This document shows, in pieces, positions 8,885-17,752 of a DNA stretch of 62,700 nt. This DNA comes from CAZOWL01 sp964583605 (lineage in GTDB: Bacteria > Pseudomonadota > Gammaproteobacteria > Chromatiales > Chromatiaceae). A program made the position numbers and the translations under genes. The DNA lies in the NCBI GenBank assembly GCA_964583605.1, contig CAZOWL010000010.1:1-62700 (forward strand). The letters are read 5' to 3'. The notes under the pieces are model-generated. The model was not told where the DNA came from. It saw nothing but the letters and a program-made list of their open reading frames with translations, and ran no database searches. The number at the start of each line of letters is the position of its first letter. The first letter of the stretch is position 1.

Positions 8885-10029
8885 CACGGCCCATGTCGTG
8901 GGCGATGGGACCGTGAGGACATAACCTGCCCAGATCGCCGCGGACCGCGCTGCTGCAACCGCCCGCGCGGCAGCACGGCTCTGACCCCGAGCGCGATCAC
9001 CAGGCTCAGACCCCAATGCATACCGCCCCAGATGGCTATCCGCAGTTCCTCGGAGAGAGACCTGTCGCGCGCTCCTGTGATGAGGAAGTCCAGTGCGTGA
9101 AAGGACAAGCCGAATTTTCCCACGGCGCTTTCGACAGCGAGGGCCATCAGGCCGGTTGAGGCCGCGCTTGCCGTGACCAATAGCGCAAGCGCGATCCAGA
9201 TCGGCATGATCCCGAGCAGTGTGAGCCAAATCGCGACCGCGGACACAGCGATTGTCATCGTGGCCAGGTTGGCAAAGTACAGGCCGGAAACGCCGCCTGG
9301 GGTGTGAGGATTGACAAGCTCCACGACGTTGCTGGTCGCGGGAAAGTCGATGACGACAACCTTGCACAGCCACAGCAGCACGATGGCCACCAGTGCGGAG
9401 GGCACATGACGCAGCCCACCGGCAGAGAGGGTCGCGAAATCGCCGAAGATGGCTATCACGAGCGCGGTCAGCACCGGCAGCGGCGCATAGAGTGCGGCGA
9501 ACCGGATCGCGCTCTCCAGGCCAGCCGCCAAGGCCGGTGATCGCTCCGCCAGCGGTCTGAGAGGCGCAAACAACGCTGGGAGCTCGTTGGCGCGCCCGGG
9601 TTGGATCGACAGCGGATAGCCGAGAATATCGTGCAGTGTCTCGGGCGTGACGCTGAGGTAAAGACAGAGGTAGGCCACGATGCACAAGGCAAGCGCAAGA
9701 AAGGGGAGAAACACCCAGGGCAAAGGGATCCAGCGCAAGGCGTGCCCGAGGAGTCCGCTGCCGGCACCGAGGCCAATAACGAACAGCCCGAAGCAGAATT
9801 GATTGAGCAGATTCCCGCCGTCCCAAAACACCGCTTGGAGCTGATGCGAGGCGCCGGGCAGCGCGAACGCCAGGCTGAGCGCCGCGCCGATCGCCAGGGC
9901 GACAAGCATCACGGTACCCAACGAAACCAGCCAGTTGGGAGCGAAGCTCGGGGTCCGGCCGGCACACGTCTCTTGGCTGTGTCTAGTCAGTCTAACCCCC
10001 TTTCCGCCGATGATCCGCACCGATGGCAT
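8884..10029 (-). CDS. Polytopic membrane protein of unknown function, coupled to the acyltransferase
   Basis: The 381-residue protein has about eight hydrophobic segments (near 34-56, 75-97, 103-130, 175-205, 213-232, 250-300, 345-365). No family was recognised. Its stop overlaps the start codon of the VanZ/acyltransferase gene, so the two are very likely translated as a pair and may act together on a cell-surface polymer (inference). The start at 10029 is uncertain: residues 1-30 are hydrophilic, and an internal ATG just before the first membrane span is possible. Confidence 0.6.
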   Translation of the reverse strand: MPSVRIIGGKGVRLTRHSQETCAGRTPSFAPNWLVSLGTVMLVALAIGAALSLAFALPGASHQLQAVFWDGGNLLNQFCFGLFVIGLGAGSGLLGHALRWIPLPWVFLPFLALALCIVAYLCLYLSVTPETLHDILGYPLSIQPGRANELPALFAPLRPLAERSPALAAGLESAIRFAALYAPLPVLTALVIAIFGDFATLSAGGLRHVPSALVAIVLLWLCKVVVIDFPATSNVVELVNPHTPGGVSGLYFANLATMTIAVSAVAIWLTLLGIMPIWIALALLVTASAASTGLMALAVESAVGKFGLSFHALDFLITGARDRSLSEELRIAIWGGMHWGLSLVIALGVRAVLPRGRLQQRGPRRSGQVMSSRSHRPRHGP

Positions 10030-10238
10030 CGGGGTAAGCGTATGATTCGTTAGCTCCCGTTGCGGTTAGCTAGCGAGCGGCCGGTGTCGGGAGCCCGTGC
10101 CGAGCCATCCTCAACGACTGTTCAGCCATTGGCGATCACTGGCCGGTTACTGCCATGACGCCGACGCAAGGGCGCCTAGAATAGTCAGGGCCCGCAGACC
10201 TGGGCAACAGCGGTGGTGGAATCTGGCTCATCTTGGCC

Positions 10239-12665
10239 TCATCCGCTCGCCAGGCAGCATTTCTTGTATTTCTTTCCGCTCCCGCACGGGCAGGGGTCGT
10301 TGCGGCCGACCTTCTTCGGCGTCGCCAGGAAGGCGCCGTGCAGGCGCGCTCGATCGCGGCGTCCCAGACGATCGAGCAACGTGTTGTAGAGATGCGCGAA
10401 GTCGGCGCCGAGCTGGGCCGGGGCCTTGACATCGGCGAGGAAGAAACGCCAGCGCTCCTTGTGCTGGAGCGCCTGATCGAGCAGGTCGAGGGCGGGCGAA
10501 AGCCGTCCCAGGCGGGCCAGCGCATCGGCACGCAGCACAATCCCCTCGATGGCCATTGGCTCGATCCGCAGGGCGCGCTCTAGGGAGAGCAGCGCGGCTC
10601 GCGGCCGACCGAGCAGCTGGTGGTAGCAGAGCCCGAGGCGCAGCCAGTCGGTCACCCGCTCCGGGTGTTCGGCCAGCGAATCCCGACAGTGGGCCACGAC
10701 CTCTGCGACGGGCAATGGGCGCCCCCCAAGCGGGACCTCGGCCCGCACCAGGATGCGGCTCCGGCCGGCTAGGCCGGCGTCCCGCGTCGCGGTCAGGCTC
10801 AGCAGCTCGCCCATTACGGCGAGGTTGGCCTCGTTGGTCGCTTCTAGATCGGTGTGCTGGCCGCAGGAGGCACAGGCGTGCTCTTCGCCGAGAAGCCAGC
10901 TTGACCCGGCGGCGCGTGGATCGACGACCAGCCGGCGCACTTCGTATCGGTTGACATCGCCACAGGCCGGGCAACGCAGCGCTAAGGACAAGGCGTCCTG
11001 TGACCAGTCGCCACGCCGTAACGCGGCGAGCCGCGCCCGCTGCTGGGCGCGACGGGCCTGGATGCGCTCACCGACTGCTGCGAGCTGTGGATGCTCGACA
11101 TCGAAGAGGCGCGCGAGACAATAAAAGGTCTCGTCGATCAGCGATTGTTGGCGCCGCAGTTGCGGCTCCAGGCGCACTAGAAACCGCTCGTCCGGTGCGG
11201 CCAGTGCAAGCCGATACCATAGCTCGTCGTCCTCCTCGTCCTGGAGCAGGGCCTGCTCGCGATTGAGCGCGAGCTCGGCCGCCGCTTCACCGCCGATCTC
11301 TTCGATCACGGTCAGCCCGTAGATGCGTTGCGAGTTGTCAAGGCCGTCCCATGCGCTGATCAAGTAGCGCTGCGCCTCGATGCCGATCCTGCGTAGGGCG
11401 TCCTGCGCCGCCTCGCACAAGAAATCTGGGTTGTCCTCGGCCATCGCCGAGACGAGCGCCGGTGCCAGTTCCTCCCAGCCGAGATGTCCCATCGCGGCGG
11501 CGATGTGCCAGGCACCATAGCTCGCGCGCTCGCGCTGCAGGGTCTCGGCTAGCCGTTGAGCGACGACTGGGCGGTCGAACATAGCGAGATGCCCCACAAG
11601 CGCCTGCTGGTGGGGATGGGCCTCGACGTCGAGGTCGACGCCGAGGAGATCGATCGCCGCCGTCAGGTCAAGCGAGCTCGTGGTCAGCTCGAGTCTGGCG
11701 CAGGCGCTTGCGATCGCGCCGACCAGAAAGGCCGCATAGTGCTCTTGGTAGGCGACGGGCGTGCCCGGCTTCTGCAGCACGGCGGTCAGTGCCGCGATGA
11801 AGTCGCGATCGCTCTCGGCAACCCATTGTGTGGCCAGCTCGGCCAGCGCATCGATCCGCGCTGGGCCTGCGCAGTGACGATCAAGCTCGGCGAGGGGCGC
11901 GTCGGGGTGGAAGAAGGGTGCGAGGTCGGCGAAGGCGGCGGTCGTTTCGCCAGCACGGAGGTCGCCCGCGTGCTGGGCCCAAACCGGTTGGGTGAGGAGC
12001 TTGCTGGCCACTGCGGAGAGCGTGCGTTGGAGGGCTTGAGCCGACTCGGGGCGGGCAAGCTGCTCTCTGGCCAAATCCAAGGCCAGGGTGCGGTCGAGGT
12101 TGAAGGCTCCCGAAATGAGCTCATCCAGCGCGAGCCCCCGTCCGCTTACGTCGATGCGCCGGCCTTCGCGTAGTCGCCGCACGAGTCTGTGTGCGAGGGC
12201 TCGTGCCTGCTCGGGCGGCAGCCGCTCGAGCGCGCCGATGATTGCAAGCACCAGGTCATCATCGCTGAGATCGCGCTCGAGCCGCGCCGCGAAGCGCTTG
12301 GCGGCCAGATCGGGACGGTGCGTCGCCAGGATGGCCGCGGCGTGATTGGCCAAGCGACCCTGCCAGCCCTCCCAGCGCTCGGCGAGCGCCTCGGCCGCGG
12401 GGGCGAAGCGCTCGTTGGGGACCTCTGCCAGCAGGCGGATCAGGAGGTCTTCATCTTCAAGATCCAGCCAGCGCCGCAGCGAGAGCTCGTCGAGCCAGTG
12501 CTCCTCCATCGCCTCGCGGAGCTCGGGCTGGTGCCTGGCTGCGTCCTGGTAACGTTGCAGCGCCCAATCCAACAGGATCGGGTCAGAGAGCTTGCCGCGC
12601 GCGAGCGCGACAAGGTCGGCCACCCCGTGCCTGACAGGCTGCGACTTATCTTCAGTGCTGAGCAT
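10239..12665 (-). CDS. SEC-C motif protein with HEAT-like helical repeats
   Basis: The protein is about 808 residues long. Most of it is alpha-helical repeat sequence rich in Leu, Ala and Glu (HEAT/ARM-like). A Cys4 zinc-ribbon-like segment follows in the C-terminal third (CPACGDVNRYEV ... CASCGQH), then TPR-like helices, then a terminal SEC-C metal-binding motif (NDPCPCGSGKKYKKCC). SEC-C motifs bind zinc and often tether proteins to ribosomes or SecB, so a chaperone or adaptor role is possible but not shown. The frame is open up to 12854 through a repeat element. The ATG at 12665 (MLSTEDKSQP) is preferred because it lies just inside the gene. Confidence 0.65.
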   Translation of the reverse strand: MLSTEDKSQPVRHGVADLVALARGKLSDPILLDWALQRYQDAARHQPELREAMEEHWLDELSLRRWLDLEDEDLLIRLLAEVPNERFAPAAEALAERWEGWQGRLANHAAAILATHRPDLAAKRFAARLERDLSDDDLVLAIIGALERLPPEQARALAHRLVRRLREGRRIDVSGRGLALDELISGAFNLDRTLALDLAREQLARPESAQALQRTLSAVASKLLTQPVWAQHAGDLRAGETTAAFADLAPFFHPDAPLAELDRHCAGPARIDALAELATQWVAESDRDFIAALTAVLQKPGTPVAYQEHYAAFLVGAIASACARLELTTSSLDLTAAIDLLGVDLDVEAHPHQQALVGHLAMFDRPVVAQRLAETLQRERASYGAWHIAAAMGHLGWEELAPALVSAMAEDNPDFLCEAAQDALRRIGIEAQRYLISAWDGLDNSQRIYGLTVIEEIGGEAAAELALNREQALLQDEEDDELWYRLALAAPDERFLVRLEPQLRRQQSLIDETFYCLARLFDVEHPQLAAVGERIQARRAQQRARLAALRRGDWSQDALSLALRCPACGDVNRYEVRRLVVDPRAAGSSWLLGEEHACASCGQHTDLEATNEANLAVMGELLSLTATRDAGLAGRSRILVRAEVPLGGRPLPVAEVVAHCRDSLAEHPERVTDWLRLGLCYHQLLGRPRAALLSLERALRIEPMAIEGIVLRADALARLGRLSPALDLLDQALQHKERWRFFLADVKAPAQLGADFAHLYNTLLDRLGRRDRARLHGAFLATPKKVGRNDPCPCGSGKKYKKCCLASG

Positions 12666-12704
12666 TCGTACCAATGTCGAACGGGTGCTGGCGAGTCCCC
12701 GCCT

Positions 12705-12830
12705 TGCTGAGAAATTCGCGCAGCAGGTTCGCTCCCTCGCCCTCTGGGAGAGGGTTGGGGTGAGGGAACGATCGGGGGCGTAGCGACATTTCATCATCCG
12801 TGGTGGCTCGCCTCGCCCCACGATCGTCAG
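12705..12830 (-). repeat. Dispersed palindromic element, copy A
   Basis: This full-length 126-bp copy starts 40 bases upstream of the SEC-C gene start. It keeps the CCCTCTGGGAGAGGGTTGGG core and the terminal CGATCGTCAG, a variant of the common CGATCGTTAG. In the reading direction of the SEC-C gene it has no stop, so that frame extends through the whole element. Confidence 0.85.
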
Positions 12831-12921
12831 ACCGCTGAGTGGCGAGCGTCGCAATCGATATCGCTATCACGAGCCCACAGTTACCGCAATCTGCGCCTGA
12901 GCGCAATCTAGTAGCGACTCG

Positions 12922-14718
12922 TCATCGGCTAGGGAGCCCGCCCTTGGCCCCTTGGGTCGCGAGCTGACGCAGCCGCTGTACCATCGCCGTTAGGCCGTTG
13001 CGGCGATTGAGCGTGAGGTGCTGATCGAGGCCGATGCGCTCGAAAAAGGCGGCGGCGTCGAATCCGAGGATTGCCGCGGCCCGTTGACCGGAGTAGAGCC
13101 TCTGCAGCAGGGCAATTAGACCGCGGACGATGTCGGCGTCGCTGTCGGCCAGGAACTCGATCACGTCGTCGGATCCGGGTCGAAGGCGGGCCGCCATATG
13201 AACCAGGCTCTGGCAGCCGGGGACGAAGGTGTCCGATGTCTTCAACGTGGCCGGCATCGCCGGCAGGCTGTGGCCGATGTCGATGAGCTGTTGGTAGCGG
13301 AGCGACCAGTCGGGAAGGATCTCGAAGAGATCGGCGATCTCCTCGGCGGCTGCCTCTGGTGATTCACCGGCGGCGCTCGGGTAGTGGATCGGCTCGGCGC
13401 CGGTGGCGGTCTGCCCGGCAGTTACCGACGCGCCGCCACGGGCGCTCGCCGCGCGCCGGCGCGCCCTCTCGAGGATCTCGTCCAATGCGTCGGCCAGCGA
13501 GTCGACTTCCTGCAGCGAATTGTACACGGCAAATGAGGCGCGGGCCGTTGACGATACGCCAAAGCGTTCCATCACTGGCTGGCAACAATGGTGGCCGGTG
13601 CGGATACAGATGCCCTTGAGGTCGAGTTGGGCACCGAGATCGAGGGATGCGATCGGCGGGTCTACGGCCACGCAGGAGACGACGCCGACCTTCTCGCGCG
13701 CCTGGCCCTTGATCTCGAGGCCGCGGATCGCGGTGAGCCGCTCGGTGGCGCGCTGCAGAAGGACTAACTCCTGGGTAGCGATCGTGTCCAGGCCGATGGC
13801 CGTCACCCAGTCGATGGCCGCTGCCAGGCCGACGGCCCCGGCGATATGCGGTGTGCCGGCTTCGAACTTGTTCGGCAGCTCGGCGAAGGTTGTCCCATCG
13901 AAGCTCACGTGCTCGATCATGTCACCGCCGCCCTGGTACGGGGGCATCGCATCGAGCAGTCGGCGTTTGCCATAGAGCACGCCGATTCCGGTCGGTCCAT
14001 AGAGCTTGTGTCCCGAGAAGGCGTAGAAGTCGACATCGAGCGCCCGGACATCGGTCTGGCCGTGGGCCACCCACTGGGCCCCGTCGATCAGCACCAGGGC
14101 GCCCGCCTCGTGGGCGGTGGCGATGATCTCGGTGATCGGGTTGATCGTGCCCAGCGCGTTGGAGACGTGGTTCACGGCGACCAGGCGCGTGCGAGAGGAG
14201 AGGAGCCGGCGATATTCGTCCAATCGCAGCTCGCCTGCGTCGTTGATGGGTATGACGCGGATCTCGGCGCCTGTGCGCTCGGCGATCAGCTGCCAGGGTA
14301 CGATGTTCGAGTGATGTTCGAGCATCGAGAGGATGATCTGATCTCCGGGCCTGAGCCCAGCGGCACCCCAGGATGCGGCGACCAGGTTGATCGACTCGGT
14401 CGTGCCGCGCGTGAACAGGCACTCGGCGGGCTCGGCGGCATTGATGAAGCGCGCTACCCGTTCCCGCGCTGCCTCGTAGAGGCGGGTCGCCTCCTGCGAG
14501 AGGTGATAGGCGCCTCGGTGGATGTTGGCGTGATGATGCCGGTAGTAGTCGCTGATGGCCTCGATCACCTGCCGCGGTTTTTGCGTCGTGGCGGCGTTGT
14601 CCAAGTACACGAGCGGCTGGCCATGGGCCAGGGTACTGAGGATCGGGAACTGCGCACGCACGGCCGCCAGATCGAGCTCAGCGCGGCGGGGGGTTGCGGG
14701 TGGGGGTGAGGCTGTCAT
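12922..14718 (-). CDS. sufS: Cysteine desulfurase SufS fused to SufE sulfur acceptor
   Basis: The 598-residue protein fuses two iron-sulfur assembly enzymes. Residues about 15-430 are a SufS-type class V PLP enzyme: YLDNAATTQKP near the start, PLP lysine in SGHKLYG (Lys238) and catalytic cysteine in TGHHCCQP (Cys378). Residues about 465-598 are a SufE domain (FEILPDWSLRYQQLIDIG) with its acceptor cysteine in FVPGCQS (Cys502). The desulfurase releases sulfur from cysteine as a persulfide that SufE accepts. Fusion places donor and acceptor in one chain. No sufBCD genes lie nearby. The ATG at 14718 is chosen. An upstream in-frame extension to 14814 looks non-coding. Confidence 0.92.
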   Translation of the reverse strand: MTASPPPATPRRAELDLAAVRAQFPILSTLAHGQPLVYLDNAATTQKPRQVIEAISDYYRHHHANIHRGAYHLSQEATRLYEAARERVARFINAAEPAECLFTRGTTESINLVAASWGAAGLRPGDQIILSMLEHHSNIVPWQLIAERTGAEIRVIPINDAGELRLDEYRRLLSSRTRLVAVNHVSNALGTINPITEIIATAHEAGALVLIDGAQWVAHGQTDVRALDVDFYAFSGHKLYGPTGIGVLYGKRRLLDAMPPYQGGGDMIEHVSFDGTTFAELPNKFEAGTPHIAGAVGLAAAIDWVTAIGLDTIATQELVLLQRATERLTAIRGLEIKGQAREKVGVVSCVAVDPPIASLDLGAQLDLKGICIRTGHHCCQPVMERFGVSSTARASFAVYNSLQEVDSLADALDEILERARRRAASARGGASVTAGQTATGAEPIHYPSAAGESPEAAAEEIADLFEILPDWSLRYQQLIDIGHSLPAMPATLKTSDTFVPGCQSLVHMAARLRPGSDDVIEFLADSDADIVRGLIALLQRLYSGQRAAAILGFDAAAFFERIGLDQHLTLNRRNGLTAMVQRLRQLATQGAKGGLPSR

Positions 14719-14985
14719 GGGCGGATGCGATCTCGAATGGGAGAGGGGATGAGCGGGACGCCGTTTGACGGACCAGGCATTCAATAGACTAGGATCGGGT
14801 CGCGCGCGCTGCAAGGCGCCCGCTCACCACCGGCGGGCTTGCGGGGCCCACGAGCCGGGCTGCGTGCTGCCTGCCGGTGTTGTTTGCGCACGGCTCAGCA
14901 CGGACTCGAGAGCGGGATGCTCGATCGGCGGGCACTGATTTGGGCGCTTGACAACCCGCGGAACCGAGAGGTTCTGCGGCGATGC
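14719..14985. other. Intergenic gap between sufS-sufE and coaX
   Basis: This 267-bp stretch has no recognisable gene. It probably carries the promoter for the sufS-sufE fusion, but no clear IscR-type or sigma-70 sites were identified by eye. Confidence 0.35.
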
Positions 14986-15765
14986 TCACGCCGCGGCGAT
15001 CGCAAGCCCTTGCAGCACCAGAGCGGGTGCTGACTCGGCCGCCTCGGGCAACGCCGTGAGCAGCCGATCGGCATCGCCGCCGGTCACAAGAAGCCTCGGA
15101 TGGCTCCCGGTCAGCTCGGCGAGCAGACGATGGAGGCGCTCGGCGAGCGCGGCCGGCGCCGCAACGGTGCCGGTGCCGATCGCTGTGGCTGTATCAGCGG
15201 CCCAAGGCCCATCTCCGGGATCAGTGATTTGCAGACGCGGGATATGGGTCCCGCGTAGCAGGGCGTCGCGCATCGTCTCGACGCCCGGCAGGATCAGGCC
15301 GCCCAGGTGCTGGCCGTCGGCGCGGAGCGCGTCCAGCGTGATTGCCGTACCCGCATCGACGATCAATGCATCAGCGCGGTATTGCTTGTGCACTGCAACG
15401 AGCGCAAGCCAGCGATCGATGCCGAGCGCATTCGGGTCAGCATAGGCGATCTTCACTCCGAATGCCCTTTGCTGCACGAGCAGGAAGCGCGGGGCGACAT
15501 GCCAACGGCCCTCGCAGACCCGCGTGAGCCGGTCGGCCATGGTCTCGCCCGCGACGTTGGCGACGAGTACACGCCGCGGCGCGGCTAGCTCGTCCCAGGC
15601 CGCATGCAGGTCAACCGGAAGCCCGCCGAAGTGGCGCACCGAGCGGATCTCGCCAAGAGACCCATCGCGCCACAACGCCCATCGCAGCGAGGTGTTGCCG
15701 ACGTCGAGCAGCAGGTCGCAACCCGGCTCGCCGGCGTTGGCTGGCGCCCGCTCGTTGCGAGTCAC
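14986..15765 (-). CDS. coaX: Type III pantothenate kinase
   Basis: The 259-residue CoaX phosphorylates pantothenate in the first step of coenzyme A synthesis. Visible motifs are the N-terminal phosphate loop LLLDVGNTSLRWALW, the GIDRWLALVA segment, and VDAGTAITLDAL followed by LGGLILPG. These are the ASKHA-fold signatures of type III kinases. The start overlaps the lipA stop by four bases (ATGA), so translation is coupled to lipA. The usual neighbour birA is absent. Confidence 0.93.
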   Translation of the reverse strand: MTRNERAPANAGEPGCDLLLDVGNTSLRWALWRDGSLGEIRSVRHFGGLPVDLHAAWDELAAPRRVLVANVAGETMADRLTRVCEGRWHVAPRFLLVQQRAFGVKIAYADPNALGIDRWLALVAVHKQYRADALIVDAGTAITLDALRADGQHLGGLILPGVETMRDALLRGTHIPRLQITDPGDGPWAADTATAIGTGTVAAPAALAERLHRLLAELTGSHPRLLVTGGDADRLLTALPEAAESAPALVLQGLAIAAA

Positions 15766-16787
15766 CTTGTCCTGCCTCGTGCCGCATCACCGACGACGTC
15801 GCGTGTCTTGTCGAGCACGCCGGCGGCCTGCCGATCTGCCTGATATGACGAGCGCACCATCGCGCCACTCGCGACATGCGAGAACCCGAGCCTGCTGGCG
15901 ACCTGGCCAAGCTCGTCGAATTCGGCCGGCGTCCAGTAACGAACGACGGGGAGATGGTCACGGCTGGGCGCGAGGTACTGGCCGATTGTCAGCATGTCGC
16001 AGCCGTGGGTGCGCAGGTCGCGCAGGACGGCCAGCACCTCGTCGTGCTCTTCGCCGAGGCCCAGCATCAGCCCGGACTTAGTCGGTACGCTCGGGTGGCG
16101 CGTTTTGAAGTCGGCGAGAAGGCGTAAAGACCCACGGTACTCGGCGCCGGGCCGCGCCTGGCGGTAGAGCCGAGGCACGGTCTCGAGGTTATGATTGAAC
16201 ACATCTGGCACCGCGTCGTCGTGGAAGGCCGCCAACGCCAAGGCCTCTCGGCCGCGAAAATCCGGCACCAGGAGCTCAATCCGCACTTCCGGGCACCGCG
16301 CCCGCACGGCGCGCACGCATTGCGCAAAGTGTCCCGCGCCGCCGTCGCGCAGGTCATCCCGATCGACGGAGGTGATCACGGCATAACGCAGGCCCATGCC
16401 GGCGATGGCCCCTGCAAGATGGTCCGCCTCACCCGTATCCACGGGCTGTGGGCGGCCATGGGCGACATCGCAAAACGGGCATCGGCGCGTGCAGAGGTCG
16501 CCGAGGATCATGAAGGTGGCCGTGCCATGGCTGAAGCACTCGCCCAGATTCGGGCACATCGCCTCCTCGCAGACGGTCGCGAGCTGGCCTTCGCGCAGGA
16601 GACGCTTGATGCGCATGACATCGGGCCCAACAGGGGCTTTCGCCCGGATCCAGGCGGGTTTGCGCAACGGCGGCGTGGTGTGAGGATCCAACTTCACCGG
16701 GATGCGGGACACCTTGTCCTGACCGCGTTGGTGGGTTGCCGGCGTCGATCTCGATGGGGCCGCAAGCGGGTCAATGTCGGGCATCAC
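15762..16787 (-). CDS. lipA: Lipoyl synthase (radical SAM)
   Basis: The 341-residue LipA inserts two sulfur atoms into octanoyl groups on lipoyl domains. Both iron-sulfur sites are complete: the auxiliary cluster CX4CX5C (Cys73, Cys78, Cys84), the radical-SAM CX3CX2C (Cys99, Cys103, Cys106), and the C-terminal RSSY (312-315) that ligates the auxiliary cluster. It is the first gene of a lipA-coaX operon. lipB is not adjacent. Confidence 0.96.
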   Translation of the reverse strand: MMPDIDPLAAPSRSTPATHQRGQDKVSRIPVKLDPHTTPPLRKPAWIRAKAPVGPDVMRIKRLLREGQLATVCEEAMCPNLGECFSHGTATFMILGDLCTRRCPFCDVAHGRPQPVDTGEADHLAGAIAGMGLRYAVITSVDRDDLRDGGAGHFAQCVRAVRARCPEVRIELLVPDFRGREALALAAFHDDAVPDVFNHNLETVPRLYRQARPGAEYRGSLRLLADFKTRHPSVPTKSGLMLGLGEEHDEVLAVLRDLRTHGCDMLTIGQYLAPSRDHLPVVRYWTPAEFDELGQVASRLGFSHVASGAMVRSSYQADRQAAGVLDKTRDVVGDAARGRTR

Positions 16788-17752
16788 ATATCTCGCTGTT
16801 CGGGAGTTGTTTCGGTTCTGGGTCGGGCTCAGCTGGGGAGGGCGGCAGCGGTCGGCAAGGGGCAGGACGCGGGTGATGGAGCGAACCGTGTCGCCTTTGC
16901 CAGCGTTCAGGATACTATCCTACACCTGGCTCACTTACACGCGGACCTCGTGGCAGCTTACCCACATCCGGCACAGGAAGCCTGCAGGACGCCGTTGCGC
17001 GGGACGGCCGGATGTCGAGGCTGGGCGCCGATGGTCGCCTCCTGTCCCTCCGCTTTTCGGGGCGCCGCCTGATCGACCGGGCGTGCCATAGCGCGAGCCA
17101 GCGGGTTGCGCGCGGTATGGGCGCGATCGGCGGCTGGCATCGGTCAACCCATCAGACTATCCAGGCCTTTTGAAGGGCTGGCAGTCGCCCCATTTCCAAG
17201 GATCGAAATTGCCAGTCCGAGGCCGGCATTCTGTTGCGCAGACCCGTACGTCCGATGGTGGCAGATCGGCAACGGTCGGGTATTTCGTGAATGCTCAGTA
17301 GGTCGTCTTGCTCGGTCGAGCCTGCCGATCGCTTCGGAACCTTTACGTATGCATTACAGCGATCTTGGCGATAGGCTCAATGTCAGCTCTGCGACAGAGG
17401 GTTAGCTTTATGACAAAAGACTATCGCCAATTAAGAATTTTCTTAAGCAATATGACCGCCTGGTTGCGGGCCCTCGAACAGTCGCGTGTCAGCCTGGCGC
17501 TTGCCGATCGTAGGTCCCATAGCTATCCTTGCCGCCATACCAGTTGAAGGCGGTCGGCGTCATTGTCGATTGCTCTTTGAGGTACGCGCTGCAAATGGGC
17601 TGGACCATCTAGCGAGGATTTGCGTCAGGCCGACAACTCATGGGTTTGACTCATGGGTTTGCTGCATTGCAACAACCCGACTCACATGCGCGATATTTGG
17701 TCCCTCAAGGATTCTTCGCTACGCCGCTTTCAGCCGAAAAATGAGGGTCATC
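16788..17752. other. Long intergenic region upstream of the KASIII-ACP-PhaC operon
   Basis: About 965 bp without a convincing gene. The right half (roughly 17330-17480) is visibly more AT-rich than the surroundings and includes the small palindrome AAGAATTTTCTT. A perfect tandem duplication of a 13-base unit lies at 17636-17661. The promoter of the operon should be here. No promoter consensus is claimed. Confidence 0.4.
17636..17661. repeat. Tandem 13-bp direct repeat
   Basis: ACTCATGGGTTTG occurs twice back to back, about 90 bp before the KASIII-like gene. It could be a regulator site or a simple duplication. Confidence 0.8.

Noticed and set aside
8885..9967. An open frame that would extend the acyltransferase fusion upstream to about 1310 residues
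   Set aside because: The extra N-terminal part is arginine- and alanine-rich shadow of the unknown membrane-protein gene in another frame; the real start is ATG 8884.
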